Shown in pieces: positions 33,127 to 41,708 of a stretch of 49,328 nt of DNA. Origin of the DNA: Verrucomicrobiota bacterium (GTDB taxonomy: Bacteria > Verrucomicrobiota > Verrucomicrobiia > JABWAM01 > JAHFSZ01); assembly GCA_023265515.1 (NCBI GenBank), contig JAHFSZ010000008.1, forward strand, positions 1-49,328. The letters run 5' to 3'. The notes beneath the pieces were generated by a model. The model was given only the letters and a program-made list of their open reading frames with translations. It did no database searches and was not told where the DNA came from. The translations under genes and the position numbers were made by a program. Positions within the stretch are counted from its first letter, which is position 1. Each line of letters opens with the position of its first letter.

Positions 33127-34058
33127 AAGCTCCGTCCAACGATTTCAGTTATCCGCCGGTTGGCTTTCGGGGTCGCCACCTGAGACTCTGGGCCTTTGCA
33201 TTCGTGGCTCTGGCTCTGGCCGCGCTCGGCCTGACCTTTTATCAGATCGCCAAGCGGCAGAAATGGTTCGAATCGACGATCACTTTCTATTCCTACCTGG
33301 ATCATTCCGAGGGCATCCAGCTGGGCGATCCAGTCTACCTAATGGGATTCAAAATCGGCTATGTCTACAAGATCGATGTCGGCAGCAGCGAGCCGGGCCA
33401 CGAGCGCCAGCTGGTGCTGATCTACAAAGTCCGCAAGAAATACCACTACTACATCAATGAGGACTCCATCCTTCAAATCCAGCGTTTTATCCCCGGCACA
33501 GCCAAGCTCGAGCTCAAGCAAGGCAAGGTCAATCCCGACACCCGAATGCCTCTGCCGACCCATTCAACCGAAGCTCCCATTGAAGTCGTCCTCGGCAGCA
33601 CGCTTGGCGGCGTCGCCGACAAGTTCGCCGCTGTGCTCGACAAAATCCAGAATCCCGAGGGTTCCATCGGCAAGCTGCTCGACACTTCCGAGGTTCACGA
33701 CGAGCTCGTCGCACTTCTCGACAGCATGTCCGGAACGCTCGATTCAGGCACCAGCTTGATCACTCATCTCGACCGTGATCTGACCGGGGAACAAGGCGAG
33801 CTTAAAAAGACCCTGCACGAAATCGCCGCCTCCCTCGAATCCGCCCGGACGTTTATCGAAGGACTCAAGAACCACTGGTTATTCCGCTCGGCGTTTCGGA
33901 AAAAAGAAAAGGGCACCGAAACTCCCAAAAAAGCCGCCAAAGGCTCCTTCTCGCCACCAGCACCCGAGCCGGCGCCATTGCCCCAATCGCCATCGAAGCA
34001 GAACCCGCCCAAGCTCGATCGGACACCTCTTGTTCAACATCCTAGAAAGAGCGGCTAG
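33123..34058 (+). CDS. mlaD: MlaD-family MCE-domain protein
   Basis: A 311-residue protein with one N-terminal transmembrane helix (LWAFAFVALALAALGLTFY, about residues 21-39). An MCE domain follows (about 50-145: FYSYLDHSEGIQLGDPVYL and VYKIDVGSSEPG), then helical stretches and a low-complexity Pro/Lys-rich tail. MCE proteins form periplasmic rings or tunnels carrying phospholipids between the membranes. Its ATG overlaps the stop of the ATPase-like gene. No mlaC or mlaB is visible. Confidence 0.9.
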   Translation: MKAPSNDFSYPPVGFRGRHLRLWAFAFVALALAALGLTFYQIAKRQKWFESTITFYSYLDHSEGIQLGDPVYLMGFKIGYVYKIDVGSSEPGHERQLVLIYKVRKKYHYYINEDSILQIQRFIPGTAKLELKQGKVNPDTRMPLPTHSTEAPIEVVLGSTLGGVADKFAAVLDKIQNPEGSIGKLLDTSEVHDELVALLDSMSGTLDSGTSLITHLDRDLTGEQGELKKTLHEIAASLESARTFIEGLKNHWLFRSAFRKKEKGTETPKKAAKGSFSPPAPEPAPLPQSPSKQNPPKLDRTPLVQHPRKSG

Positions 34059-34069
34059 ACTCGCCGCTC
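34049..34069. terminator. Hairpin between convergent genes
   Basis: A perfect 7-bp stem GAGCGGC (34049-34055) / GCCGCTC (34063-34069) overlaps the mlaD stop codon and precedes the end of the small membrane-protein gene. No T tract follows on either side, so it is at best a weak terminator or an mRNA 3'-end stabiliser. Confidence 0.4.
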
Positions 34070-34078
34070 CCGGCAGAG

Positions 34079-34282
34079 CTAAAACCTGGCTCCTCCCGCT
34101 GGCAGCATGACCGGGATTCTTCGCTCCTCGATATAATCTCTTGTTTCCCTCAACAGACTCAGCGCGAAGATAACAACCATGGCAGCACCCACCCCGACGA
34201 TGAAAAAACGGATCAGGAAGGCCATGGGACGACCCTTAGGGTGTTCTTCCTCAAAGTCAGCAGCTTGCTCTTTCATTTTCAC
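34079..34282 (-). CDS. Small single-span membrane protein
   Basis: A 67-residue protein: a charged N-terminus (MKMKEQAADFEEEHPKG), one strong hydrophobic segment (FLIRFFIVGVGAAMVVIFA, about 23-41) and a short basic tail. The coding case rests on the clean amphipathic layout and its isolated position between convergent mlaD and the divergent LptF/G-type gene. No family is recognised. Confidence 0.5.
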   Translation of the reverse strand: MKMKEQAADFEEEHPKGRPMAFLIRFFIVGVGAAMVVIFALSLLRETRDYIEERRIPVMLPAGGARF

Positions 34283-34316
34283 CCCAATATCATAGCCTGA
34301 CGGTCATCAGCAAACC

Positions 34317-35441
34317 ATGAAAATGACAATATTACAACGCTACGTCTGGAGCTCCATGGTCTCGACGCTCCTGGTGACGCTCGCGGTCTTCACCTTCGTC
34401 CTCTGCGTTGGAAATATTCTCAAGGACATCCTGATGCTCCTGGTCAATGAGAGCGTCGATTTGACATCCGTCCTCGCGCTGATCCTGCTGGCAATGCCCT
34501 ATGCCCTTTCATTCGGCCTGCCCCTTGCCATGCTGGCCACCACCATCCTGGTGTTGGGGCGTCTTTCCGCGGATTCGGAGCTGAATGCCGCGCGGGCCTG
34601 CGGTGTCAGCCTCTACCGCTTCATCATTCCCATCCTGATGCTGGGCGTGCTCGTCAGCTTCATCTCCATTTACATCAACTCGGACCTCGCGCCCAATTGC
34701 CGCTATTTGATCCGGAAATTCGTCGTGAATGTCGGCCTCAACCAACCTTCCGTCCTCCTTGAGGAGGGGCGCCTGATTACGGACATTCCCGGCTACCGGA
34801 TTTTCATCGAGAAAAAAGACGCGGGGAAAAACGAAATTGAGGGCGTCTACCTATGGATCCTCAACGATAGGGGAAGGCCGACACAGTCGATCCGCGCCCG
34901 GCGCGGCATCATCTCCGCCGACCAGGAACGCCAGAAGATGTTCATCCAGCTTTTCGAGGTGCGGATGGACTCACGGGATCCCGATCATCCGCATGATCCC
35001 GCCAAGATCCGCACAGGCGTCTATGCCAAGCGCTACCCGCTCGACCTCGATCTGAAATACCTCGTGGGCGACAACCCCGAGGGACGCGATCTCAAGCAGA
35101 CGAGCTCATGGAACCTCCTGGCGGAAGCCGAGGAGCTCAAAGCGGAGGGCGTTCATCCCACACCGCTTCTTGTCGAAATCCAGAAACGGTTTTCCATGGG
35201 AGCCGCGTGTTTCGCCTTTACGCTCATCGGCATCCCTCTGAGCATCAGGACCCACCGCCGGGAAACCACGGCAGGCGTCCTCATGGCTTTCCTGCTCGCG
35301 ATCATCTACTATCTGCTCCTCGTCGTGGCGGAGGGCTTTAAAAAATCCCCACATCTTCTGCCGGAATTGATCATCTGGATGCCTAACTTGATTTTCGAGG
35401 CGGTCGGAATCCTCCTGCTCTGGCGGGAAAGCAAAACCTGA
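34317..35441 (+). CDS. LptF/LptG family permease
   Basis: A 374-residue inner-membrane protein of the YjgP/YjgQ family, which extracts LPS for transport by the LptB2FG complex. It has three N-terminal membrane segments with GLPLAMLATTILVLGRLSAD, a periplasmic domain (about 130-270), and three C-terminal spans containing FAFTLIGIPLSIRTHRRE and LLVVAEGFKKS. The family 'R...E..a.rasG.s' region is seen as DSELNAARACGVS. Only one such gene lies here, so LptF versus LptG cannot be decided. It supports a diderm cell with LPS. Confidence 0.9.
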   Translation: MKMTILQRYVWSSMVSTLLVTLAVFTFVLCVGNILKDILMLLVNESVDLTSVLALILLAMPYALSFGLPLAMLATTILVLGRLSADSELNAARACGVSLYRFIIPILMLGVLVSFISIYINSDLAPNCRYLIRKFVVNVGLNQPSVLLEEGRLITDIPGYRIFIEKKDAGKNEIEGVYLWILNDRGRPTQSIRARRGIISADQERQKMFIQLFEVRMDSRDPDHPHDPAKIRTGVYAKRYPLDLDLKYLVGDNPEGRDLKQTSSWNLLAEAEELKAEGVHPTPLLVEIQKRFSMGAACFAFTLIGIPLSIRTHRRETTAGVLMAFLLAIIYYLLLVVAEGFKKSPHLLPELIIWMPNLIFEAVGILLLWRESKT

Positions 35442-35472
35442 AACTGTTCACCCTCATACTCAGAAAAATCAC

Positions 35473-35685
35473 ATGAAATCAAGTGCACTGCTCGGAGTCA
35501 TCCTCATCATCATCGGAGTCATCTGCCTTGTGTATGGCGGCATCAGCTACACCAAGACAGAAAAGGTCATCGACATCGGACCCCTCCAAGTCAAAGCCGA
35601 CAAGGAAAAGAAAATCCCCATCCCGCCCGTGGTCGGCATCATCGCCATCGGTGTCGGCATCACCATTCTTCTCCTAAAGAAATAA
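35473..35685 (+). CDS. Small two-helix membrane protein (DUF3185-like)
   Basis: A 70-residue protein with two hydrophobic helices (ALLGVILIIIGVICLVYGGI and PPVVGIIAIGVGITILLL) joined by a charged loop containing YTKTEKVIDIGPLQVKADKE. This 'GGISYT...KViDiGPlq...' pattern is widespread in small bacterial membrane proteins, which I recall as DUF3185 or its relatives. Function unknown. It follows the LptF/G gene by 31 bases. Confidence 0.75.
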   Translation: MKSSALLGVILIIIGVICLVYGGISYTKTEKVIDIGPLQVKADKEKKIPIPPVVGIIAIGVGITILLLKK

Positions 35686-35737
35686 ACCCGAATTCAGGGT
35701 TGGGATTTCCACCCATTTTTGCTATCCCTGCAGAAAC

Positions 35738-35810
35738 GGGCCCGTAGCTCAGCGGTCAGAGCAGGGGACTCATAATCCCTTGGTCCCTGGTTCAAATCCA
35801 GGCGGGCCCA
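35738..35810 (+). tRNA. tRNA-Met (anticodon CAT)
   Basis: A full cloverleaf folds: acceptor GGGCCCG/CGGGCCC, D-stem GCTC/GAGC, and anticodon stem GGGGA/TCCCT with loop CTCATAA. The T-stem CCTGG/CCAGG with TTCAAAT loop and discriminator A complete it. Anticodon CAT can be elongator Met, initiator Met or lysidine-modified Ile2. The GGACTCATAATCC surroundings resemble elongator Met, and the acceptor starts with a G-C pair, which argues against the initiator. CCA is not encoded. Confidence 0.95.
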
Positions 35811-35886
35811 CCCCACACTTTGAAGGCCATCTTAAGGCGCGCCTCCAATTGAAAGCTCGCATGGCCGTTCGAATAAAAGTGTGGGG
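35811..35886. repeat. Nested inverted repeat behind the tRNA
   Basis: A perfect 11-bp inverted repeat (CCCCACACTTT at 35811-35821 and AAAGTGTGGGG at 35876-35886) encloses a second pair (GGCCAT 35825-35830 / ATGGCC 35861-35866) and a GGCGCGCC palindrome at the top. It begins at the base after the tRNA and ends at the autotransporter stop codon, so it may act as a terminator region for both converging transcripts or be a REP-type element. Confidence 0.7.
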
Positions 35887-38800
35887 TCAGAATCCGACGC
35901 GGACGCCGCCACTGACGCCCTGCTCGGTGTATCCATTGTCGAGGATCTGGGTGTTGTAGCCGAGGCTGACGCTCAAGCTGTCGGTCAAAAGCGCTGAGAA
36001 ACCCGCGCCCACCCGCACAAAATCCCGCTCCGGGCTGGCTGTGGGCGTCTGGAAACTTGAACCACCGATGATCTTGGCGGTGATGGAGCGGGAGTCGTTC
36101 AGATACTCGTGCGTATAGGTCGCGCTGATATTGGGCAGGAAGATCATGTTGCCAAGTTTTAGATTGCAGGCCCAGTGCCAGCCAAGTCCGTTCTGGAGGG
36201 AATCAGCGCTCTGCTTGTCAATCTGCAGGTTCATCGACCCGGCATCGGTTTCGGTGTAGCTGTCGATCCAAAGCCGGGTGTACTGCAGCGAGAGGATCGG
36301 GCCGGTGATAAAATCACCGATGTGCCGATCGTAGCCGAGCCCGAGGTAGGAGAAAAGTTGGTCGCCATTGGGGCTTCCTTTCGCAGTCCGATTGATCGTG
36401 CCGAACAGGATCCGCCGTTCCATATCGTAGAGATTACGAGCATAACCACCGTACGCATCGGCATAAAAATCGCCGACCTGGCAGGTTGCATAAGGACCCG
36501 CGGAGATGGTGTCGACTTTGGCGCTGCCGCCGTTGTTGTCGACGGTGGTCTTGGTGTTGTTATAACCGCCGGCAAGACCCAGGATAAAATCGTTGGTTAC
36601 TTTGTAGTCAACACCCAGGGTCGCACCGACTGTCCTGAAATCGTAGCCAGTCTGTTGTGTGACGGGATCGCTGTCCTGCTCGCCAAAGATGGCGCTGCCG
36701 TTGGCAAAAACCCCCCAGTTTTGCTGTTGATCCTCATACCGGTCGAACCAGCCATGCTGGTTGCCCTCGGACGGAATTCCAACCACGTCGTAGTGGGTCC
36801 CTTCGAAGTTCCAGGCCATCTGTGTGTTGTCGACAAACATTTCCGCCCGTGGATAGACACCGGCACGGAGATTATTCATACGGGTGGAAAGATTTCCGTT
36901 TTGAAGCCGCGTATTATTGATGCTGGCCTGGCTGAGCTGGTCGAGTTTGTGTGGTAAGATTTGATCGTAGGCAGCCCTCACGGCCTCGACCGTGTTGAGC
37001 TGGGCGATGGCATCCAGGACCGTCGTCAGGTCGGCGGTGGGCGCAGTGTTATCCACGATCGTCAGCGAAGTGGCCACGCCATGCTGTGCCGGATCCAGAC
37101 CCAACGCTGGATTTGTGAGATCCCGTCGAATGATCGCATCCAACGAGTTCGCGTTGTAGACTGGGTCCGCCCTCAGCGTCAATGCGATGTCATAGACTGC
37201 GCTGAATGTTCCAGTCAGGGCGCCCGTCGAGGTGATCAAGTTGGGAATGATCGTGCCAACCTGAGGTACGAAACCTCCCATTAGACTCGGGCTGAAGCTT
37301 CCGTTAAGCGTGGCCGTGCCGCCGGCAACGATGATCTGGTCGCGGCTGACAGCCGATGACACTTTCGGGGCGAAGGTGCCCCCGGCTGTTTGCGTGTAAT
37401 TGCCGCCCGCGGCAATCGTGATGGCGCCAATCGTCGATGAATCGCCGGGCCTGACTGTTCCGCCGTTGACCAGCGATTGGATTGAACCGAAGCCGCTGAT
37501 GGTGCCGAATGGGTTGAGCGTAAACGCGCTGCTGTTCGCTGAAGAACCGGCCAGGAGCGCGAGGGTACCCGCGTTGACTGTCGTGGCACCCGTGTAAGTC
37601 TTGGCGCCGCTGAAAGTCAACGCGCCGCCGCCGTCCTTGGTCAGCGCCCCAGCACCGGCAAGATTGCCCACCAGTGTTGTGTTGGCCGAACCCCCGATAG
37701 CAAAGGGGTTGCCTGCATCGTTGATAGCACCATTGAGCGTGAGACCACCCGATCCATTGTTGTTGATCCGACCACCACCCGCTCCGCCAACTGTAAAGGT
37801 CCGGTCAGTGGCACCTGTTCCTCCCACATAAGACAAAATGCCCTGGTTACCCGCAGAACCCAGAATCACCGCTGTTGCCGCGAGCGAAGCACCGAGTGGG
37901 CTTGCGGAGCCGCCGTTGGCGATCGAATCGATGCTCAAAGTCCCGTTCGAGACCGTCGTCGCACCCGTGAAAGTGTTGGCCCCTGTCAATGTCAGCGTTC
38001 CTGCTCCGTCCTTGGTCAGCGTTCCGACACCAGTGCCGATCACACTGTTAACGGCCGTGTCACCAGCGCCTCCAAAAGTTAAGTTCTGAGCACCCGTGAT
38101 GCCGCCGCTCAGAGTCAGCGTGCCAGCGTCGGAGTTGATGCGGGTCGCCAAGCCAAGTGTGATTGCTCCGCCAAAGGAGTTCGCGCCGCTGATGTTCCGC
38201 AGGGCGCCGGCGGCGCCAACACCGGTGCCGTTCAGGGTGAGCGCCTCCGCACCGATGCCGATTCCGCCGTTCAGCTCCAGGGCCGCGCCCGCCGTAACTG
38301 TTGTGCCGCCCACCGTTGAACCGAGCGCCGGACTGCTCTGCGCGCGGATCACTCCCACGTTGATGGCGGTCGCTCCGTCATAGGTGTTGGCGCCCGACAG
38401 CGTCAGCGTGCCGGCTCCGACTTTCGTCAGCCCGCCCGCGCCGCTGACGACACCGGAAAAAGTCGTGCTCGTGCCGTTGTTTCCCGTTGTCAGCGTCGCC
38501 ACGCCCAGCGTAACGCTCCCATCGCCCGCCAGCGAGCCGATCGACTCGGCGTTGCCGTTCAGGTCGAATGTTCCCGGGGAACTCACCGTCATGGCGTTGT
38601 TGTTGTCGATGACGTTGGCAGCGCCCAGCCGGAGCGTGCCCGCGTTGACGGTGGTCGCCCCCGTGTAGGTGTTCGCGAAGTTGTACTGCACCACCCCCGT
38701 CCCGTCCTTGGTGACCCCGCCAACCCCTGCAATGGCCGCAGTGTCGAAGGTCGTGTTGCCCACGCCGCCGACGCTCAAAAGAAATCCGGCATTGGTCACG

Positions 38801-41634
38801 CCGCCGGTCAGGGTCAGCGTTCCGGAATCTGAATTAATTCGAGAGGGTGTTGCCAGCGTGATCACGCCAGCAAGACTGTTGTTGCCGCTGATGCTGCGCA
38901 GGGCTCCGGTGTTTGTCGTGCCGCTCAGACCGGGTCCGTTCAAAGTGAGGGCCTCCGCGCCAATCGTGATGCCGCCCTGCAGTTCTAACGCGGCGCCGCT
39001 CACCACGGTGGTGCCTCCTACTACGGTGCCAAGGCCGGCATTGTTCTGGACATTGAGCACACCCGAACTGATGAGCGTCGCACCGCCATACGTATTTGCG
39101 CCGGTCAAGATCAACGTGCCGGTGTTGCTCTTAGTCAACCCGCCCGCGCCTGAAAGGATGCCGCTCAGCGTGCTCGTGAACCCATTCGAGTCAAACGTCA
39201 TCCCGCCGGCATTTAGAGTAAAATTGGCCGCAGCCGTCGTGTCCGCCTGTGCCTGAAGCTTGCCGCCGCCAAAGGTGGTGGCAGCGGCGCCCGTCCGGAG
39301 AATTCGGACCATCCCAGCATCGATCGAGGCCGGGGCTGCGACGGTGTTAATATACGCGGCAACACCGGTCAGCTTGAAAGCACCACGGCCGAGGGCGCCA
39401 ACCGCCAGCACGTCATCGGTGGCGTCGTAGTCCAAATCCCAAATCGGCGCGTTCGGAGAAGTGGCGTCATTGAGCGCAAACCATGTGTCGAGGTCAGAGG
39501 TCTTGGCGAAATAGACGCCGTCTCCCGCGCCTCCAAAAAGAATGGCGTTCGCACTACCGATAAACTCCAGCGTCTGCGCTTCCGGCAACGAAAGCCGCCG
39601 GGTCCATCCACCGGCAGCGGCTCTTTCCCAAATCACGTCGTTCGTGCTGTCAACGGCAAAGTACTGATTGCCGTTACCCGTCGTCGTATTGAAGACCACG
39701 TCAGCGACGTTGCCGCCGGTATAACTCGTCACTTGTGCCAGCGAGCCCGCGGTCGAGGTCGATGTTTCCCAAATCTGGCTGCCGGCTCCGATCAACATCC
39801 GATCGGCATTATCAACATGGCCCCAATAGATCGCGTTGACCGGGCTGCTGAAACTGGAGGTGTTGAGGTCCGTCAGGTTGATGGTCGATGAGAGGGTCCC
39901 GCTCACGTCGTCGGTGCCGACGTAAATGCGCGAGGTTCCCACGACGATCCGGCTCTGATTGACGCTGTTCAACACAACCGGAGTGTAAAATTGGAGGTCA
40001 TCGTTATTGCTCAATGCGTAGTTCGCTAGAAACTGGCCGTTCACTATGAATTCCGCTTCGACAGACTGAGTGATCGTGTTGGCAGCGTTCAATTTGTCCC
40101 GGACGATGTCACCCTCGCCCAAATTGCCGGCCAGAAACTGGGCGCTGTAGTACCTCACCGAATTGCCGGCGCCTGCGGTGGTATCGTTGACCGCTACCAC
40201 GGCACCGTCGCCGCCGAAGATCTCCGTCCAAACGGCGCCACCGACCGCAATCTGTCCGATGGAGCCGTTATCCTGGGTGCCCGCAAAGAGCCGGTCGGTG
40301 TTGTGGTTGTAGGCAATCGAATGGATCTCTGCGACCTGAAGATTGCCGTTAATGGAGGTCCAGTTGCCGGCGGCCCCTGTCGGCGCCGTCTGAAGATAAA
40401 CACCACCGTCATCGCCCTGAACCAACTGGCCTGTTGCGGTGAGTCTCATGCTTCGAGAGTCGACGTGCGGGGACGTCCCGCTGGCCGTGCCGCCAGCGCC
40501 CGAAATCGAACTGAACTGGCTTCCTGCGGCAGCGGATGCATCGCCACGCAGAATGATCGGGGAAAGTCCATTGGCGTCGCCTCCGAGGTAAACGCGGTTT
40601 GCGTCACCCGGGTCAGCGAGGATGGAACCGTGAACGAACCCCTGACCTCCCGGAAAAAGAGTTGGCGTGTCCATCTGAGTCCAGGTTCCACCTTGGTTGG
40701 CTGAACGCCAAACTGTCGCAGATGAGCCTGTGGCATCCACCACGAACAAAAAAACAGCGCCTCCCGCCCCGACGGACATTTTGATATTGGTCGGATTTGA
40801 GGTTGTCCCCGTGATTTGATTGGTGACACTGGTCCATGTGGCACCGGCGTCCTCGCTCCTGAAAACGCCTTGGTTGAGCACGGCCGCATAAAGCCGATTG
40901 TTGTTTGTGGGATCGCCGACGAGGCTACTGACGTTTCCTGACGGCAGACCACTGATTCCGTCACCCGAAAGCAAATCGAAATGGTTACCCCCGTCGGTAC
41001 TTCGATAAAGCCCCGCGCCCGTTCCACCTCCCCAGCCCGTCTTGGCCGCTGTTAGGATGGTGGTTCCTCGCGCCTGAGCGCTGAAAAGATTGCGCCCGCG
41101 CAAGTCGTTCGCGCCCAACTCTGTCCATGTCGTCCCACCGTTGGTCGTTCGCAACACACCCGTCAGGGCTCCTCCATCATCAAACGAACTGTTCCGGCCG
41201 ACACTCGCAATGACCGTATTGAAAGTGGCATCGGTCGGATCGAATTCGAGTGATGTGATCGAAAGCGAGGAAGTTTTGTCGGTTTGAGGCGTCCAGGTTG
41301 TGCCACCATTGGTGGTTTTCCAAATTCCCCCGTTCACTCCCGCAACGTAAATGGTGTTTGGATCCGTCGGGTGGGTTAATACAGCCCCGATAGCGCCCAC
41401 CACCGGGTCGGTTTGCAACGGAATGGTTGGATTGCCGTTTTGCGAAGGGGAGGGACCCTGAGCCACCCACGCAGGACCCGCGGCAAAGCCGTGCATTGTC
41501 AAAGCAATAAAGAGAAAAACCCCGACTTTGAGCCGGCTCACGAACTGTTTCGCATGATGGATAGACTCCAATCGACTCACCTCGCACCCGTTGCCCAAGT
41601 TGGTGAAATGGTCAAAATAACCAACTCGCATCAT
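35887..41634 (-). CDS. Giant autotransporter with sialidase-like propeller and PATR repeats
   Basis: About 1,915 residues from ATG 41634; TTG 41640 and GTG 41580 are alternatives, the last giving a shorter signal region. A signal peptide (RLKVGVFLFIALTMHGFAAG) precedes about 700 residues of BNR/Ycf48-like propeller repeats (GGIWKTTNGGTTWTPQ, GVFRSEDAGATWTS and similar 'S.DGG.TW' boxes). Then come roughly ten autotransporter-associated beta-strand repeats (LTKSNTGTLILTGANTYGGA type) to about residue 1480. A C-terminal beta-barrel (last ~280 residues) ends in VRVGF, with the aromatic C-terminus needed for BamA insertion. It should be displayed on, or released from, the cell surface. The ligand is unknown. 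Confidence 0.93.
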   Translation of the reverse strand: MMRVGYFDHFTNLGNGCEVSRLESIHHAKQFVSRLKVGVFLFIALTMHGFAAGPAWVAQGPSPSQNGNPTIPLQTDPVVGAIGAVLTHPTDPNTIYVAGVNGGIWKTTNGGTTWTPQTDKTSSLSITSLEFDPTDATFNTVIASVGRNSSFDDGGALTGVLRTTNGGTTWTELGANDLRGRNLFSAQARGTTILTAAKTGWGGGTGAGLYRSTDGGNHFDLLSGDGISGLPSGNVSSLVGDPTNNNRLYAAVLNQGVFRSEDAGATWTSVTNQITGTTSNPTNIKMSVGAGGAVFLFVVDATGSSATVWRSANQGGTWTQMDTPTLFPGGQGFVHGSILADPGDANRVYLGGDANGLSPIILRGDASAAAGSQFSSISGAGGTASGTSPHVDSRSMRLTATGQLVQGDDGGVYLQTAPTGAAGNWTSINGNLQVAEIHSIAYNHNTDRLFAGTQDNGSIGQIAVGGAVWTEIFGGDGAVVAVNDTTAGAGNSVRYYSAQFLAGNLGEGDIVRDKLNAANTITQSVEAEFIVNGQFLANYALSNNDDLQFYTPVVLNSVNQSRIVVGTSRIYVGTDDVSGTLSSTINLTDLNTSSFSSPVNAIYWGHVDNADRMLIGAGSQIWETSTSTAGSLAQVTSYTGGNVADVVFNTTTGNGNQYFAVDSTNDVIWERAAAGGWTRRLSLPEAQTLEFIGSANAILFGGAGDGVYFAKTSDLDTWFALNDATSPNAPIWDLDYDATDDVLAVGALGRGAFKLTGVAAYINTVAAPASIDAGMVRILRTGAAATTFGGGKLQAQADTTAAANFTLNAGGMTFDSNGFTSTLSGILSGAGGLTKSNTGTLILTGANTYGGATLISSGVLNVQNNAGLGTVVGGTTVVSGAALELQGGITIGAEALTLNGPGLSGTTNTGALRSISGNNSLAGVITLATPSRINSDSGTLTLTGGVTNAGFLLSVGGVGNTTFDTAAIAGVGGVTKDGTGVVQYNFANTYTGATTVNAGTLRLGAANVIDNNNAMTVSSPGTFDLNGNAESIGSLAGDGSVTLGVATLTTGNNGTSTTFSGVVSGAGGLTKVGAGTLTLSGANTYDGATAINVGVIRAQSSPALGSTVGGTTVTAGAALELNGGIGIGAEALTLNGTGVGAAGALRNISGANSFGGAITLGLATRINSDAGTLTLSGGITGAQNLTFGGAGDTAVNSVIGTGVGTLTKDGAGTLTLTGANTFTGATTVSNGTLSIDSIANGGSASPLGASLAATAVILGSAGNQGILSYVGGTGATDRTFTVGGAGGGRINNNGSGGLTLNGAINDAGNPFAIGGSANTTLVGNLAGAGALTKDGGGALTFSGAKTYTGATTVNAGTLALLAGSSANSSAFTLNPFGTISGFGSIQSLVNGGTVRPGDSSTIGAITIAAGGNYTQTAGGTFAPKVSSAVSRDQIIVAGGTATLNGSFSPSLMGGFVPQVGTIIPNLITSTGALTGTFSAVYDIALTLRADPVYNANSLDAIIRRDLTNPALGLDPAQHGVATSLTIVDNTAPTADLTTVLDAIAQLNTVEAVRAAYDQILPHKLDQLSQASINNTRLQNGNLSTRMNNLRAGVYPRAEMFVDNTQMAWNFEGTHYDVVGIPSEGNQHGWFDRYEDQQQNWGVFANGSAIFGEQDSDPVTQQTGYDFRTVGATLGVDYKVTNDFILGLAGGYNNTKTTVDNNGGSAKVDTISAGPYATCQVGDFYADAYGGYARNLYDMERRILFGTINRTAKGSPNGDQLFSYLGLGYDRHIGDFITGPILSLQYTRLWIDSYTETDAGSMNLQIDKQSADSLQNGLGWHWACNLKLGNMIFLPNISATYTHEYLNDSRSITAKIIGGSSFQTPTASPERDFVRVGAGFSALLTDSLSVSLGYNTQILDNGYTEQGVSGGVRVGF
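37400..39200 (-). repeat. Tandem PATR (beta-strand) repeat block
   Basis: Within the autotransporter gene the DNA encodes about ten diverged copies of a 60-90-residue unit. Each contains 'GGLTK.G.GTLtLtGaNtYtGaTtvnaGtL', for example near 37580-37650, 37960-38030, 38380-38440 and 39060-39130 on the reverse strand. Sequence identity between copies is patchy at DNA level and clear at protein level. Such repeats form the stalk of a beta-helix. Confidence 0.75.
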
Positions 41635-41708
41635 TGTCAAATGTGGCCCAACGAGTCAACGAAGAAGCGCCTAAATGCAAAGGACTTACGAAAATATTGC
41701 AGCGAGCG

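Noticed and set aside
36175-36957. 260-codon forward open frame
   Set aside because: It is antisense to the autotransporter barrel; it reads as low-complexity hydrophobic noise.
37400-39200. CRISPR-like repetitive block
   Set aside because: The repeats are diverged, in frame and translate to PATR units of the autotransporter; no uniform spacer pattern exists.
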